Shown here in pieces: positions 45,971-57,218 of a stretch of 64,000 nucleotides of DNA; positions within the stretch are counted from its first letter, which is position 1, and the number at the start of each line of letters is the position of its first letter. A program made the position numbers and the translations under genes. The DNA is taken from assembly GCA_030035585.1 (NCBI GenBank), contig CM057460.1:130370714-130434713 (forward strand), read 5' to 3'. The notes beneath the pieces are model-generated. The model was not told the origin of the DNA. It saw only the letters and a program-made list of their open reading frames with translations, and searched no databases. This stretch comes from Dugong dugon. Lineage: Eukaryota; Chordata; Mammalia; Sirenia; Dugongidae.

Positions 45971-46190
45971 AACAACATAAATACTACCATTGTTATTGTT
46001 GTGTGCCATCGGGTTGATTCCGACTCCTAACGATTCTATGAGAGAGTAGAACTGTCCCATAGGGTTTCCTAGACTGTAATCTTTACCAGAGCAGGTTGGT
46101 CACCAGGCTTTTCTCCCATGCAGTGCCTGGTGGGTTTGAAGTGCCAGCCTTCTAGTTAACAGCCGAGTGCTTAACCATTGTGCCACCAGA

Positions 46191-46341
46191 CCCATTGCCA
46201 TCGAGTCGATTCCAACTCCTAGCGACCCTATAGGACAGAGTGGAACTACCCCATAGGGTTTTGAAGGAGCACCTGATGGATTTGAACTGCCAACCTTTTG
46301 CTTAGCAGCTGAGTACTTAACTACTGTGCCACCAGAGCTCC
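46191..46341 (-). mobile_element. Inner SINE 1 of the nest, antisense
   Basis: cccattgccatcgagtcgat starts and gtgccaccagagctcc ends this copy, inserted into the head of the outer SINE. Its target duplication (tgccacca-like) is only approximate. Confidence 0.8.
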
Positions 46342-46353
46342 ACTGCACCACCA

Positions 46354-46518
46354 AAACCAAAAAAACCCATTGCCGTCAAGTTGATTCCTACTCATAGCAA
46401 CTCTGTGGGACAGAATGGAACTGCCCCATAGAGTTTCCAAGGAGCTCCTGGTAGATTTGAGCTGCCAACCTTTTGGTTAGCAGCCAGGCTCCTAACCACT
46501 ATGCCACCAGGGTTTCCT
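46354..46518 (-). mobile_element. Inner SINE 2 of the nest, antisense
   Basis: The copy aaaccaaaaaaacccattgc … ctaaccactatgccaccagg is flanked by the perfect 10-bp repeat tgcaccacca at 46344-46353 and 46519-46528. Confidence 0.85.
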
Positions 46519-46550
46519 TGCACCACCAGGGCTTCTTAAATACTACCATT

Positions 46551-47060
46551 ACCAGCTATGATCACTTAAAATAGTAAACAAAAAAAATTTTTTTTTTTTT
46601 TTGGCATATGCTGTTGTCATTCTTTCCCCAACTTTTAAAAAAATTTTTTATGGTTGTTCTGTTCTACGTTATTAGATCATATAGCCATTATATACTAAAA
46701 TATCTCCCTTTTAATACTCATATAGTCTTAGTTCTACAAGTAACTATATATGTATCATGCTTATCACTAGTCCTTATGTCAGTATCTCTAGACATTTCGA
46801 TTGTCAGAAGCTCTTTCTCATGTAGATCTTTAGGAAGGGCATATAGGAACAGCGTTTCCTAATTTATTGATAACACTCTGTGACCATTATAATTAAATAT
46901 CAGTTTTGCTGATATAAAATTGTTGGCTCACGTTTTCTTTTCCTTGATAATCTTAAATATGTTACTCCATTTTCTTCAGACATAAGGTATTGCCGAGAAA
47001 AAGTCTGATGATAATCTCATTTTCTTTGCCTTCTATATCTTCTACTTTATTAGCACTTTT
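46551..47060 (-). repeat. Old L1-derived sequence, antisense
   Basis: 'cttttaatactcatatagtc', 'gctgatataaaattgttggc' and 'aaaaagtctgatgataatct' resemble antisense L1M/HAL1. It probably continues the L1 interrupted at 45970. Confidence 0.5.
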
Positions 47061-48289
47061 GAGAGCATCAGCTATATATTTCATTCAGTGTACTATATAT
47101 CTAGTGTTCAGTGCTGTGATAAGTAAGCTGTTCTGTTAACAAATTTGAGTTCATGACTTGATCAATCCTGGTGCCAAATAATCTCTCCGTCCTCTTAACC
47201 CTAGAGCAAGTCAGTTGTTCTTAGGGACTACAGCTTTTTTTATCTTTGTAACCTCTGCTGAACCTCACAAAGAGTGCAGAGTTAGCACTCAGTATATACT
47301 TGTTCATGAAATAAAGGACGTGGAAGGGTGTGGTTTTGTTGTTGTTTTTGTTTTGTTTTGTTTTTCCTAATTAGCCTGTCAGAAACTGCCCCTTCCTTTG
47401 ACTGTTCTGCTCCACCCGGGTGAAGCTTTGCCTCAGATACAGCTGGGCTCACTGAGACAGGCTCTCTCCCCTGAGCAGATGTGCGGGTGCAGCACCCATT
47501 GGTCCTGGGTTGTCCCACGTGGTCACAGTGTCAGGTTGTCAGACCGTGTTCTCGTATTATTGCACTGCACCGTCAGGAGCAGCACATGAGGAACCCTGGC
47601 TCACAGAGCATCTGACTCCATATCGAATGCCACTGTGGTCCCCATGCCTGCTTGCCCTCTCTTTTGTTCAGACCTTGACATCTTTTTGCCTGGTTTTATG
47701 GCCCAGGCCCACATGGTGCCTGTACCGCAGCCTCTCTGTGACCCCTCCTTCCAGGTGCTGGGGCTGCTGCCTGTCCAGACCCTTTGGTCCTCCTGTCCTA
47801 TCCTTTCTTGACTCATCCTTTTGCTCTTCACTTCTCAGCTGCCAGAACCTGTGGCAGGGCATTAGAGAGTGGTGGCCCTTGGCCCAGATGTGGTCCCAGA
47901 TACATTCTGTTCAGCAGGCACACTGTGTTTAGGTTTTAAAATTTAAATGCCAGTTTGTGGGGCATATGCTCCAGTTTGGCCAAAGAGTCTGCCACTCCCT
48001 GTAGTATTATCCCTGACCCATTACATATTTCATTTATTTTCCTGGTGCCTATGGACAGGTGAGTTTGTGAGCTTTGACCTTTGGTATCATGCTTCTCAAA
48101 GCATTTGCCATATGGGCATGACCCTGGGCCACCTGGTGTTAGATGTGATGTCTGGCCTGTACTTGTCCAGCAGGACGTCCTTGTCCTGGGTGTCTCTGTC
48201 AGGTCCTGGCTTGTGGGCCGTGTGACTTTTTTCTTTCTTCCTCTTCAGTACCTCCAGTCTTAGTCAGGCCATTAAGTCTGGTAAGACAC
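47061..48289. other. Non-coding stretch, moderately GC-rich
   Basis: The interval 47390-48240 is richer in G+C than its surroundings and holds a 140-codon + ORF (47510-47932) with no recognisable family or splice context. I do not call a gene. Confidence 0.4.
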
Positions 48290-48445
48290 AAAGCTTTTGA
48301 AAACATTCGCTCTTTTGGGAACAGATGAGGGTGATGATTGGATAACATAATGAACATAATTAATGTCACTGAACTGTACGTGTGAAGATTGTTGAATTTG
48401 TCAAATACTGTTACATATTTATTTACCACAATAAAAAAACAGAAC
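48290..48445 (+). repeat. L1 3' tail
   Basis: 'gggtgatgattggataacat', 'tgtcactgaactgtacgtgt' and 'accacaataaaaaaac' form a typical L1M 3' end in sense. Confidence 0.65.
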
Positions 48446-49194
48446 ATTCAGCCTACAAAAAGGAAAGATGAAAACGATCAAAAAGCAATGAATAGTGCCT
48501 CTTCCCCAGTGGATGTGAATACTGAGATGATTCTCTTATTTCAGGGTGAAACCTCATAAACTTGACCACACCGGGGAGGTCTCACTGTAAACAGAGAGTC
48601 GGTGATATGGAAAACCTAGCCCATGACAGGAGAAACTACTCTGATGGCCCCACTTCTTTTCCTGGTCACCGCCCCTGAGGTCAGGAGTAGCAGAGTCAGT
48701 CTCTCCACTCCTGTGAGCTGGGTCCATGGAGGCAGCTCATGAGCCTGACGTACCCTAGTGAGTTTTTTCCCAGATCTAGCGTTTCAGATCTCTGCTGAAA
48801 CAGTCCTGGGAACAACTCTTTGTTCCTGACAGTCTCTAGAACAAGCATGGATTGATTTGTGTAAAAATGTAACAATTTTCTATTCTGCTTTCATTGATAT
48901 TCTTGCCGTCTCATTTTTGCTTTTGGGCTGGTGTGCCCATTTAGTCACGTATACACGGTTAAACTGTGTGTGTTATTGTTTTTTTTATGGGCCTGTCTAA
49001 TGTGGCTGAAGGATGAACTTCAGGAGTGACTTTAGTACTAAGTTAAAAGGATGTCCAGGGACCATACTCTTGGAGTTTCTCCAGTCAGAAGAAAGTATCC
49101 TGAACTTTTCTTCTTTTCCTGTTCCAAGCTGCCTACTTATTTGCCTTTTGGCTCTGATTGGCCCGTGTTTGAGCCAGGTGGTGGTAGAGGCTCA
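48446..49194. other. Non-coding stretch, nothing recognised
   Basis: No gene, RNA or named repeat is seen. Confidence 0.5.
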
Positions 49195-49560
49195 ATGATT
49201 ATTGAGCACTTACTATGTGCTATACACAATAAACTCTTTATACAGTAAAACCTGTGAAAGCCGAAACCTGTATAAGGTGGAAGCCTGTCGGAGAAGGAAA
49301 ATTCAAATATTTTCCACTAAAAAGAGCGGGAGGAAAGTGGCAAGACTGCATCCAATGGCAGAAAACTTGTGAGACCCAGAAAAACAAGGCAATCCCACCG
49401 AATTCTGGCTGTCACAGATTTCACTCTGTATGTCACTAAATCCTTCGACAGCATTTGCAATAAGTTCTATCATTATCTTCATTTTAAAGATGAGGAAACT
49501 GAGGCCGTGAGAGCTCAAGCCCTTAACAAGATCACAGGCAAAGCTGATATTCAATCCCAT
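49195..49560 (-). repeat. MIR SINE, antisense, split by the inverted-repeat element
   Basis: Left part 49195-49242 (tgattattgagcacttacta). The right part 49429-49560 contains 'catttgcaataagttctatc', 'aaagatgaggaaactgaggc' and 'acaagatcacaggcaaagct'. The interruption is the 186-bp element flanked by TA. Confidence 0.8.
49243..49428. mobile_element. Small TA-flanked inverted-repeat transposon, copy 2
   Basis: It lies between TA dinucleotides at 49241-49242 and 49429-49430. The left end is cagtaaaacctgtgaaagcc. The right end, ggctgtcacagatttcactctg, is its imperfect inverse. The 186 bp align end to end with 14379-14560, sharing aaggtggaa, tcaaatattttccacta, ggcagaaaa and acaaggca blocks. It has no coding capacity and sits cleanly inside a MIR. 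Confidence 0.75.
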
Positions 49561-50199
49561 TAGTTCTTCCTTCAACAAGTTCCATTACTTTACTTTCTCT
49601 GACTTCACCTAGCCAGCCTGCAGGTGCTTGCCATAGGTCAGTGACAGAGATGGGTTCCAGGGGTTGGAGGGTGGAGCTGGCTGCTGTTTAGATCTTGAAC
49701 AGATTTTTCTTGGAGCTATTCTGGATCCCTGATGCAGTCTCTCATTTAGACTCTGAAGCACATGGGGGCGGGGAGGGAGGAGTGCTGCAGCTGTGGCTCA
49801 GGAGTCTCACAGCCATGAGTAGCCCCAGGCTATAAACCCATTGTCAGGACTGCAGACGACTTGAGAGCTGCTAGTCTCACTGATGACAAGTCAGCCGTGT
49901 TACCAGCACTGGCTTGTTAATGCCTCAGCCAGGAGGTGAAATGTAAATGTGTCAGTTTTGACTTTGTTAGGCATTCTAGTGATGACTTCGGTGGAGAAAG
50001 AAATTAAAAGGATCTAAAAGTAAGGTTTGAGTTTCTTACTGTCTGTGCCATCTCTATATGTGTTCTCAGAATGGATCAGTTTTTTTGTTTTTTTAATTTT
50101 TTAGCATCCTTATTTCTTTGCCAGGAGATATTATGGGTAATTTTGCTTACATGCCCTTCTTGAAGTAATTAAGCAAAGGATGCAGAGGTTATTTGGTGC
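49561..50199. other. Non-coding stretch, nothing recognised
   Basis: No exon or named repeat is seen. A short GGGGCGGGG-like sequence near 49764 is isolated. Confidence 0.5.
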
Positions 50200-50390
50200 T
50201 ATGTAATGGGAAAAGCTCTGAACAGGCACTTGGAGGGCAGCTGTCTAGTAACTGGCTGTCTGATCTTGCTGAAATGTTCAACCCTTTTGGGCCTTTATTG
50301 CCACGTCTAAGAAGTGCGGGGTGTAGACTAGATAATCTCTACTCCCTCCCAACTCTGAGAGTCTATGATTCTGATTGCTATCACCTGCAC
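50200..50390 (+). repeat. MIR-class SINE, sense
   Basis: 'ctagtaactggctgtctgat', 'gcctttattgccacgtctaa' and 'actctgagagtctatgattc' follow the order of an old MIR-class element. Confidence 0.6.
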
Positions 50391-50789
50391 TTTTTATAGT
50401 CGTTTTAAGCGCACAGACCAGGGAAGGTGGAAGCCGCTGGTAGAGCAAGAAGGTTATAGTAGAGCAGGAATGCTGTCCTGCCCCTGTGGGATGAGGAATT
50501 CTGCACAAGGGGCACAGGGGGAGATGCCAGAGCACATGACGTGCATCTTCCCAGGAGGTTTCAGGGCTGCAAAATATTGTCGCGAGATACTCTTGTGACT
50601 AAATTTATTTTTAGACTACCTCTGTGTTCCCCATCATCGCTGGGATAAATGACTGTTAAAGTTAACTGTGTTATTACATATGAGGAAATCTTGCTAAAGT
50701 ATATCTTATATAAGGAGCACATCTGTGACTATATCCAAGAAGTTGATACAAGTTACTGTAAATGAGTTTGGTTTGGTATAAAAAAGGTT
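50391..50789. other. Non-coding stretch, nothing recognised
   Basis: No gene or named repeat is seen. Confidence 0.5.
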
Positions 50790-51160
50790 CATTACAGTGT
50801 TGTTTTTAAGAATGAATGAAACGAATCCCTGAAAACAACTTAAATGTACATCAACTGCTTAATATAAGCACTTCCTTATGAACTTGAGATGAAACACTAT
50901 GCAGCTTTAGAACAAAGTTCATCTGTATGCACTGATGGGGAAAGATTTCCAAAATAGATTAAAAAAGGAAAATAATGATCTCATTATGTGTGAAAGGGGC
51001 ATTTTATGTTTACGAGTGCATAAGCATTTGTTAGAAGAAGGAACAATGAACTGTCAATAATGGGACTGTGAATTGGAAGACGAGAAAGGCATTTAATGTT
51101 TTCTTTTATACCTTCTATAGTGTTGAAATTTCATAATAAAAATACATTTGGTAAAGGAGA
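50790..51160 (+). repeat. Old L1 3' end, sense
   Basis: 'cttaaatgtacatcaactgc', 'gaaacactatgcagctttag' and 'tcataataaaaatacatttg' are L1M ORF2-end and 3' UTR wording. Confidence 0.7.
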
Positions 51161-51378
51161 GACCTTTGATTTTAGTTTACTTTTGAGACATTTGAATGCT
51201 TCCTTAGAAAATTCTCTGTAGAAAAGCATACTGTGAAAGCAAGATGTTGTATGTAGAACATTTTTAGGCCCCCATCATTAGGTCACTCCCCTATTCCTCC
51301 TCCCAGCCTTTACAGTCTTATTAAAAGGCTGCTCTTGATTATTGTGTTGCCAGACCTTGTACCTCATATGCAGCCACC

Positions 51379-51630
51379 ACTTGTCTGTCAAAGGTGTGTT
51401 GCTATGGTGTTGAACAGGTTTAGCGGAGCTTCCAGACTAAGACAAAACAGGAAGAAAGGCCTGGTGATTTACTTCTGAAAATGAGCCAGTGAAAACCCTA
51501 TGGATCACAACTGTCTGATCTGCAACCGATCATGGAGATGGTACAGGACTGGGCTGCATTTTCTTCCATTTTGCTGGGGTAACCATGAGTCGGGGCTGGC
51601 TCTATGGCAACTAACAACAACAACAACTTA
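51379..51630 (+). mobile_element. Internally deleted RTE-derived element, second copy
   Basis: 'ggtttagcggagcttccaga', 'aggaagaaaggcctggtgat' and 'agtgaaaaccctatggatca' match 755-1151. The 3' end 'accatgagtcggggctggct' is followed by a (caa)n tail. The reverse transcriptase region is missing, as in copy 1, but the internal joint differs. Confidence 0.75.
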
Positions 51631-51659
51631 GAAGAGTCGACAGCTCCCCAGTGTCTGTT

Positions 51660-51818
51660 GTTGTTGTTAGGTGCTGTTGAGTTGGTTCCGACTCATAGCG
51701 ACCCTACAGGATAGAGTAGAACTGCCCCATAAGGTTTCCAAGGAGCAGCTGGTTGATTCAAACTGCCGACCTTTTGGTTAGCAGCCAAGCTCTTAACCAC
51801 TGTGCTATCAGGGCTCCC
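51660..51818 (-). mobile_element. AfroSINE with (GTT)n tail, antisense
   Basis: (gtt)n then aggtgctgttgagttggttc, cgactcatagcgaccctaca, 'ggagcagctggttgattcaa' and 'accactgtgctatcagggct'. It ends just before an A-rich run at 51834. Confidence 0.9.
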
Positions 51819-51994
51819 CTCAATGTCTACTTTAAAAAAAAAAAAAAAGATAATAATACAGAAGAACAACACAGTAGAGAAGGCAGTGTGTGGGCCTGCT
51901 GGCTCGTCCTCCATTCATTCAGACAGTGCTTATGGAGGAACGGCTGTGCACCAGGCCAGTGCTGGTGCGAGGATACATCGGTGAATTGTGTGCT

Positions 51995-52115
51995 TTTCAA
52001 AAACTACATGATTTCTCTGAGCCACAGTCTTCTCACTTGTAAAACAAGTTGTCAGGATTAAATAGAATAGCAAATGCAAAGCTCATTGCAAGGGCCTAAA
52101 GCACAATATTTGCTT
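51995..52115 (+). repeat. MIR SINE fragment, sense
   Basis: 'ctctgagccacagtcttctc' and 'acttgtaaaacaagttgtca' then 'ggattaaatagaatagcaaa' are MIR 3'-half wording. Confidence 0.65.
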
Positions 52116-52129
52116 GCTTGCCACACCCA

Positions 52130-52590
52130 TTTCTCCATGTTCAGAGCCAGGTCTGATCCCCACTATTCTTCTGCATATTTCCTTGGTCTACGTTCCTAAA
52201 CTATGTATTGTTCCAGAGCACACCCCACTCTTCCCTGCCATTGTCTTTGCTGGTTTTATCTCTCCTTCATGCAGTGCCCATCATTTCTCTTTAGTGAACA
52301 GAATTAGATTTCCTTCAGGAACCAGCTCAGATGCTTCTTCATCCATGAAACTTTTCCTGGTCTATTCTTTACCAGGAAAAAAAAAAATCAGAAGTAATCT
52401 CTTCCTCTTAATGTGGACAGCTTATTCTGGCCTCCTATCTACGTATCGTTTATATCACTTATGACATTTGACCTTAGTGCCCTATTCAGTTAGCTTCCTG
52501 AGGATAGGAGCAGAGTTTTATTCCATCTCTAGAACTTATCTCTGTACCTGTGTTCTTAGTAAATATGTGCTAATGAATGACTTCATTTTC
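52130..52590 (+). repeat. L2 LINE 3' region
   Basis: 'aggaaccagctcagatgctt', 'atccatgaaacttttcctgg' and 'gcttcctgaggataggagca', ending in 'tagtaaatatgtgctaatga', follow L2 order. Confidence 0.7.
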
Positions 52591-52740
52591 ATTAAGTGTA
52601 CATGTATCATTTTAACTTTCATTTAAAGGATTATTTGAGTTTGAACGTAGAAATAAGAACATTTCCTTGTAATCCACTATGATTAACAGGTTAGGCAGTT
52701 TCTTTCTCCTTGAAGGGATTTAACTTGAAAATAAAACACT

Positions 52741-52912
52741 CGGCTGCTAACCGAAAGATTGGCAGTTCGAACCCACCAGCCGCTCCGCGGGAGGAAGATG
52801 TGGCAGTCTGCTTTTGTAAAGATTACAGCCTTAGAAACCCTATGGGGCAGTTCTACTCTGTCCTACAGGGTCACTTGGAGTTGGAATCGACTCAACGGCA
52901 GTGGGTTTTTTG
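52741..52912 (+). mobile_element. AfroSINE with internal extra block, head missing
   Basis: cggctgctaaccgaaagatt, gcagttcgaacccacc, 'gaggaagatgtggcagtctg' (the extra block) and 'gagttggaatcgactcaacg'. It shows the full form of the subfamily also seen at 14201 and 60066. Confidence 0.9.
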
Positions 52913-53706
52913 GCTATCATTGAAGAATTGTCAGGAGGAGACAAGGCCGCCATCTATCTAAGGTGGTCTAGACAGCCACCGCCCTTTAAGTGAGTAACTA
53001 GCTCACAAGTTCTTGTCTGATGAGGTGAAATCTTATCCTGATAATTTAAAAAACAAACAAACCACACCCAATATTAAGACAACCCCTAACAAAAGTAAAG
53101 GATATTTAGAAAGAAAAAAATTGTTAAGATTACAGACTTGTGTGTACATACAGCTTGTTTGATTTTTCACATTCCTTTTTAATCCTTGTCCATAGCACAT
53201 ATAGTTGTGATCACAGTATAGACACAATTTAATATCCTGCTTTTCTCTGAACACTATTTTCTACACAGTTGTCCATGTTATATTTGGTTTTGCTTCTAAA
53301 CAAGATGATTGGCGTTCAGTTGATCGTTGATTTTGTTAAGAAAGAGACGGAGACTGTGAAACAAAGGTGGAGCTTGAGGGAGTGTCAGCATTATGTATTT
53401 TAAAAATACAAGATCTTGGATATTGCTGAGACAAACTGGAACAAAAATATTAACAAATGATTTGATTGAAGGTTGCAGCACAACAAATGAGATTAAGATC
53501 ATGAGCCACTTTGAAACCTTTTCTTTAATTAAATACACATCTTTAAGAGCTTAGACGGTGTTTTGCTGAGCATTAGCTCTTTATTTACAGAGGTGTTAGG
53601 GGAACAGCTGGAAGGCAGCCTTTCTTTATCAGCAGGTTTGGATAACTAGTTGTTTGCAAATGAATTTCAGGTCTAACACTAATAGAATGGAATAATTTTA
53701 CATAGA
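52913..53706. other. Non-coding stretch, nothing recognised
   Basis: AT-rich with no named repeat or gene. Confidence 0.5.
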
Positions 53707-53718
53707 AGACTCAATCTC

Positions 53719-55221
53719 CAACAACCACTATGGAAAATAGTATGACGCTTTCTCCAAAAACTAGAAATAGAACTACCCTGTGATCCAGCAATCCCATTCC
53801 TAGGTATATACTCTAGAGACCTAAAAATAATGACACAAAGAGACATATGCACACCTGTGTTCACTGCTGCTTTATTCACAATAGTGAATAAATGGAGATA
53901 ACAGAAGTGCCCATCAGTGAATAAATGGATAAACAAATTGTGGTGCGTACATACAGTGGAACGCTACTAACCATAAAGAACAATGATGAGTCTGTAAAAC
54001 ATAACATGGATGGATCTGGAGGGCACAATGTTAAGTGAAAAAAGTCAAGCATATTAGGACAAATATTGTGTGATCCCTCTTTTATAAGAAGACAAGAATA
54101 GATATATACAGAGAGACCAATGTTCACTGGTGGTTACTGGGGAGAGGAAGGGGGAGGGGAAGTATGCTCTAGATCATAGAGACTGGTTATTTTTGGTGAT
54201 GGGAGAAGTGACGCTGAATGTGGACGTGGTGAGCGAAGCACAACCAAAGTGAAAACAAGTGTTTGAGCACATATGGATGTGTATAGGCATATTGGTATAT
54301 GCATAGGTCCAAGTGTGTACATAGGTGAGAACAGATAGAAGTATCTGTAGCTATATGTAAAAACAAATATATAGGTGCAGGCATATACATTCATTGAAGA
54401 CACGATACTCCTCAGACATAACCAAATACCTTCCAAGATTGGTTTTCTGGGTTTGAAAGCTTAGGACCATAGTCTCATGGGACAACTCAGTGAACTGGCA
54501 TAACGTAGTTCACAAAAGTCATGATCTGCATCCTAGTGAAGTAAGGAGCATCTGGGGTCTTAAAAGCATGTGAGCAGCCATCTGAGACACAACTACTTGT
54601 CTCTGCTGACCAGGAGCAAAACAGTAAGGTAACCAAAACCTCAGAGAAGAAGTCTACACGAGCCACAACCTCATCATCTACCCTGAGACCAAAAGAACTA
54701 GATGATGCTTGGCTGCCACCACTGACCATTCTGACTGAGGTCACAATAGAGGGTCCTGGATAGAATGGGAGAAAAATGTGGAGCAGAACTCCAATTCTTT
54801 AAAAAAAAGAAAGAAAGAAAGAAGCCAGACAAATTGGAACAGTAGGGAGCAGAGGACTGCCTGAGACTAACACCCTGAGACACTCTTTGAACCTAGAACT
54901 GAGCTTATCCCCTGAGATCACCTTTTAGCGAAATAGCTGAGTGACACAAAATAAAAGATATTACCTATAAGATCTGTACTCTACTTAAAAACTATGTGTA
55001 TGAGACCAAAAGGTCAACAGTTACTTAAAAGCAAAGATGAGAAGATAAAGAGGCAGGGAAACTAGAGTACTGGAAATGGAACAAACAGAACACAACTAAA
55101 GAGAATGTTGACGCGTTGTGATGAATGTAACTAATGTCGCTGATCAATTTGTGTGGAAATTGTCAAATTGGAACCTAACTTCCACCAAAAACTCAATAAA
55201 ATATTTAAAAAGGGTGGAGGG
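53719..55221 (+). mobile_element. L1 3' end (ORF2 tail and 3' UTR), 5'-truncated insertion
   Basis: The ORF2 tail is shown by 'tgtgatccagcaatcccatt' (about 53780) and 'acatggatggatctggaggg' (about 54003). A lineage-type 3' UTR follows to about 55210. It contains an AAAG simple run near 54800 and ends in aataaaatatttaaaaaggg. The flanks share agactcaatctc (53707-53718) and agaatcaatctc (55222-55233), a near-perfect target duplication. Confidence 0.8.
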
Positions 55222-55233
55222 AGAATCAATCTC

Positions 55234-55783
55234 TAACTTCTTTTTCAGAAGAAACTAACTGCCTATAGGCAGTGAGGTGTTTTTAACATATGGAAATAAT
55301 TAGGCTAAATACCAGAATCTGTTTGAGGTCTGTGGATAGTCTTCTGAGGGAGAGAGGGGCCTCTAACATTAAACAGCACAGAATTATAACAAGCACTATG
55401 TACTTGTTTTTGGAACTAAACTTCTTGATTTGACCCTAGACTAAATTGACTAGATTTGTACTTCGTTAACTTAAGGCTACATTCATTCCTCCTTATAATG
55501 AAAACCTCTGTCTTCTAATATGATTTTGAAGCTTTCCTTTATGGAGGCTGTTAATTATTTTGCTATTTCTTACAGCAGTCAGAGTCATTAATATGAATGT
55601 CAATTCAAGATAAATTTACCTTCTGGGCCAGTTTACTTGTTAGGAATTAGTATATTTTATGATTATATCTTCTTACTACACTTGTCATGTATTATCGCCT
55701 ATAATTTAGCAAAGATTATCAGATTTTTTGTGTGTATGTATTCCCCAAGGGGTGACTGCATCTTTGTGTGGTATCTATGGTTT
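55234..55783. other. Non-coding stretch, nothing recognised
   Basis: No gene or named repeat is seen. Confidence 0.5.
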
Positions 55784-55945
55784 GGTCTCTGAAACCCGTT
55801 GCTGTGGAGTCAATTCCAACTCATAGCCACCCTATAAGACAGTAAGACAGATTAGAACTGCCCCATAGAGTTTCCAAGGAGTAGCTGGTGGATCCGAACT
55901 GCAGACCTTTTGGTTAGCAGCCATAGCTCATAACCACTGCAGGAC
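55784..55945 (-). mobile_element. AfroSINE, antisense
   Basis: 'aaacccgttgctgtggagtc', 'ccaactcatagccaccctat', 'gtagctggtggatccgaact' and 'gctcataaccactgcaggac'. It has a small internal duplication (gacagtaagacag). Confidence 0.88.
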
Positions 55946-56571
55946 CCACAAAAGATTGGCCCTGTTTTTGTTTATAGCCTTAGTAGTCACCCAGACCAAC
56001 TACAGTGGGTCCCAAGAAGACCTATGAGAAGGACGCTATTGGGGCATTACTTAGCCCTGAATTCAAGAGAGGACCTACATTGGACTGGAACCCTCTTTAA
56101 AATAATGGAGGATTCAGAAGAAATCTTTTCAATTAGAAATCTATGAAATGCCTTCAGTTCCTGAGACTTGGACCAGAGTGCCTGGGATGGGGTTCTGCCA
56201 GGCTTCAGGATACTTCAGCATGGCTGACTGACGCTAGTCCTTTTAAACGGATTTTAAATCCACCCCCCGATTCCCATCACTGATTCTTGTCCTGCCCCAC
56301 TGTCCACCTTTCCACTTGTGATGCTTTGAAGCTGTTCTCGCCCTGGGATAAGTTAGGAATGTCAGAGTAGGAGGCATGTCCTGAGGTAGAGGTGACGTCT
56401 CTGACAGTTATTTCCTGAAACCAAGGCTGGGACCACAATCCAGACTGTCGACTGTTCCACGCTACCCAGTTCTTTAAAAAAAGGAAAATACAGAAGTATC
56501 CAAAACCAATATGAAGGCAACCCAAGGCATAAACTTCAACTATTTACTTTTCCAGTCCTTCCCAGGGAGCT
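55946..56571. other. Non-coding stretch, nothing recognised
   Basis: No gene or named repeat is seen. Confidence 0.45.
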
Positions 56572-56614
56572 GTATTAGTTATCCATTGCTGCGTAACAAA
56601 TTACTCTAACAAAT

Positions 56615-56692
56615 TATTGCTGTGCTTGAGCCCATTGTTGCAGCCACTGTGTCAGTCTTGTCTTGTCGAGGGTCTTTGTCTTTCCCTAACCT
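56615..56692 (-). mobile_element. RTE fragment, antisense, duplicated junction copy 1
   Basis: gctgtgcttgagcccattgt then tgcagccactgtgtcagtc is RTE 3' coding-region antisense. It begins immediately after actctaacaaatta, exactly as does the longer fragment at 57219. Confidence 0.75.
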
Positions 56693-56824
56693 TAATGATT
56701 ACTAAATATCTTAATAAGGTATGCAGAGAATTAAAATATGTTCTCTGGGAAATGCTAATCTAGTTCTAAGGAGATGGTCAGGATGTAAATAATTGAAATA
56801 CAATGCAAAATATATAAGAGAGGT

Positions 56825-57187
56825 ATTGTTATATGCTGTCAAGTCAATTTTGACTTCATAGTGAGCCAGTGTAGAACTGCCCCATAGGGTTTTCTAAGCT
56901 GTAATCTTTATGAGTAGAGGGTCAGAGAAAAAAGGAAGACCCTCAACAAGATGAATTGACAAACTGGCTGCAACAGTAGCTCAAACCTAGCAACAATGTG
57001 AGAATGGTGCAGGACCGGGCAGTGTTTCCTTTTGTTGTACATAGGATCACTATGAGTCGGAACTGACTCGACAGCACCTAACAATAATAACAGTTTTTAT
57101 GGGAGCAGATTGCCAAACCTTTCTCCCACAGAGCCTCTGAGTGGGTTCGAACCTCCAACCTTTCAGTTAGCAGCCAAGCACTTAACC
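56825..57187 (-). mobile_element. AfroSINE, antisense, split by a sense RTE tail
   Basis: Left half 56825-56920 ('tatgctgtcaagtcaatttt', 'gctgtaatctttatgag'). The right half 57092-57187 reads gtttttatgggagcagattg, 'gggttcgaacctccaacctt' and 'agccaagcacttaacc'. The halves overlap by tttatg(a/g)g, the likely target duplication of the RTE piece between them. Confidence 0.85.
56921..57091 (+). mobile_element. RTE LINE 3' tail, sense, inside the SINE
   Basis: 'ggaagaccctcaacaagatg', 'gtgcaggaccgggcagtgtt' and 'atgagtcggaactgactcga' are followed by acctaacaataataaca. This is the extreme 3' end of RTE, about 170 bp, in sense. Confidence 0.85.
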
Positions 57188-57218
57188 AGGTTAAGCCCGC
57201 ACTTAACTCTAACAAATT

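Larger units (their letters stand above)
45992..46536 (-). mobile_element. Outer SINE of a triple nest, antisense
   Basis: The whole block is flanked by the perfect 14-bp repeat taaatactaccatt (45978-45991 and 46537-46550). The outer element occupies 45992-46190 (gttgtgtgccatcgggttga … ttaaccattgtgccaccaga). Its head, caccaccagggcttc, is displaced to about 46521-46536 by two later SINE insertions. Confidence 0.85.

Noticed and set aside
45978-46550. A CRISPR-like or satellite array
   Set aside because: The repeated segments are three full SINE copies with target duplications, not short direct repeats with spacers.
47510-47932. A 140-codon + open frame in a GC-richer block
   Set aside because: It has no recognisable domain, no matching splice or promoter signals, and overlaps open minus frames. 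I see nothing beyond composition.
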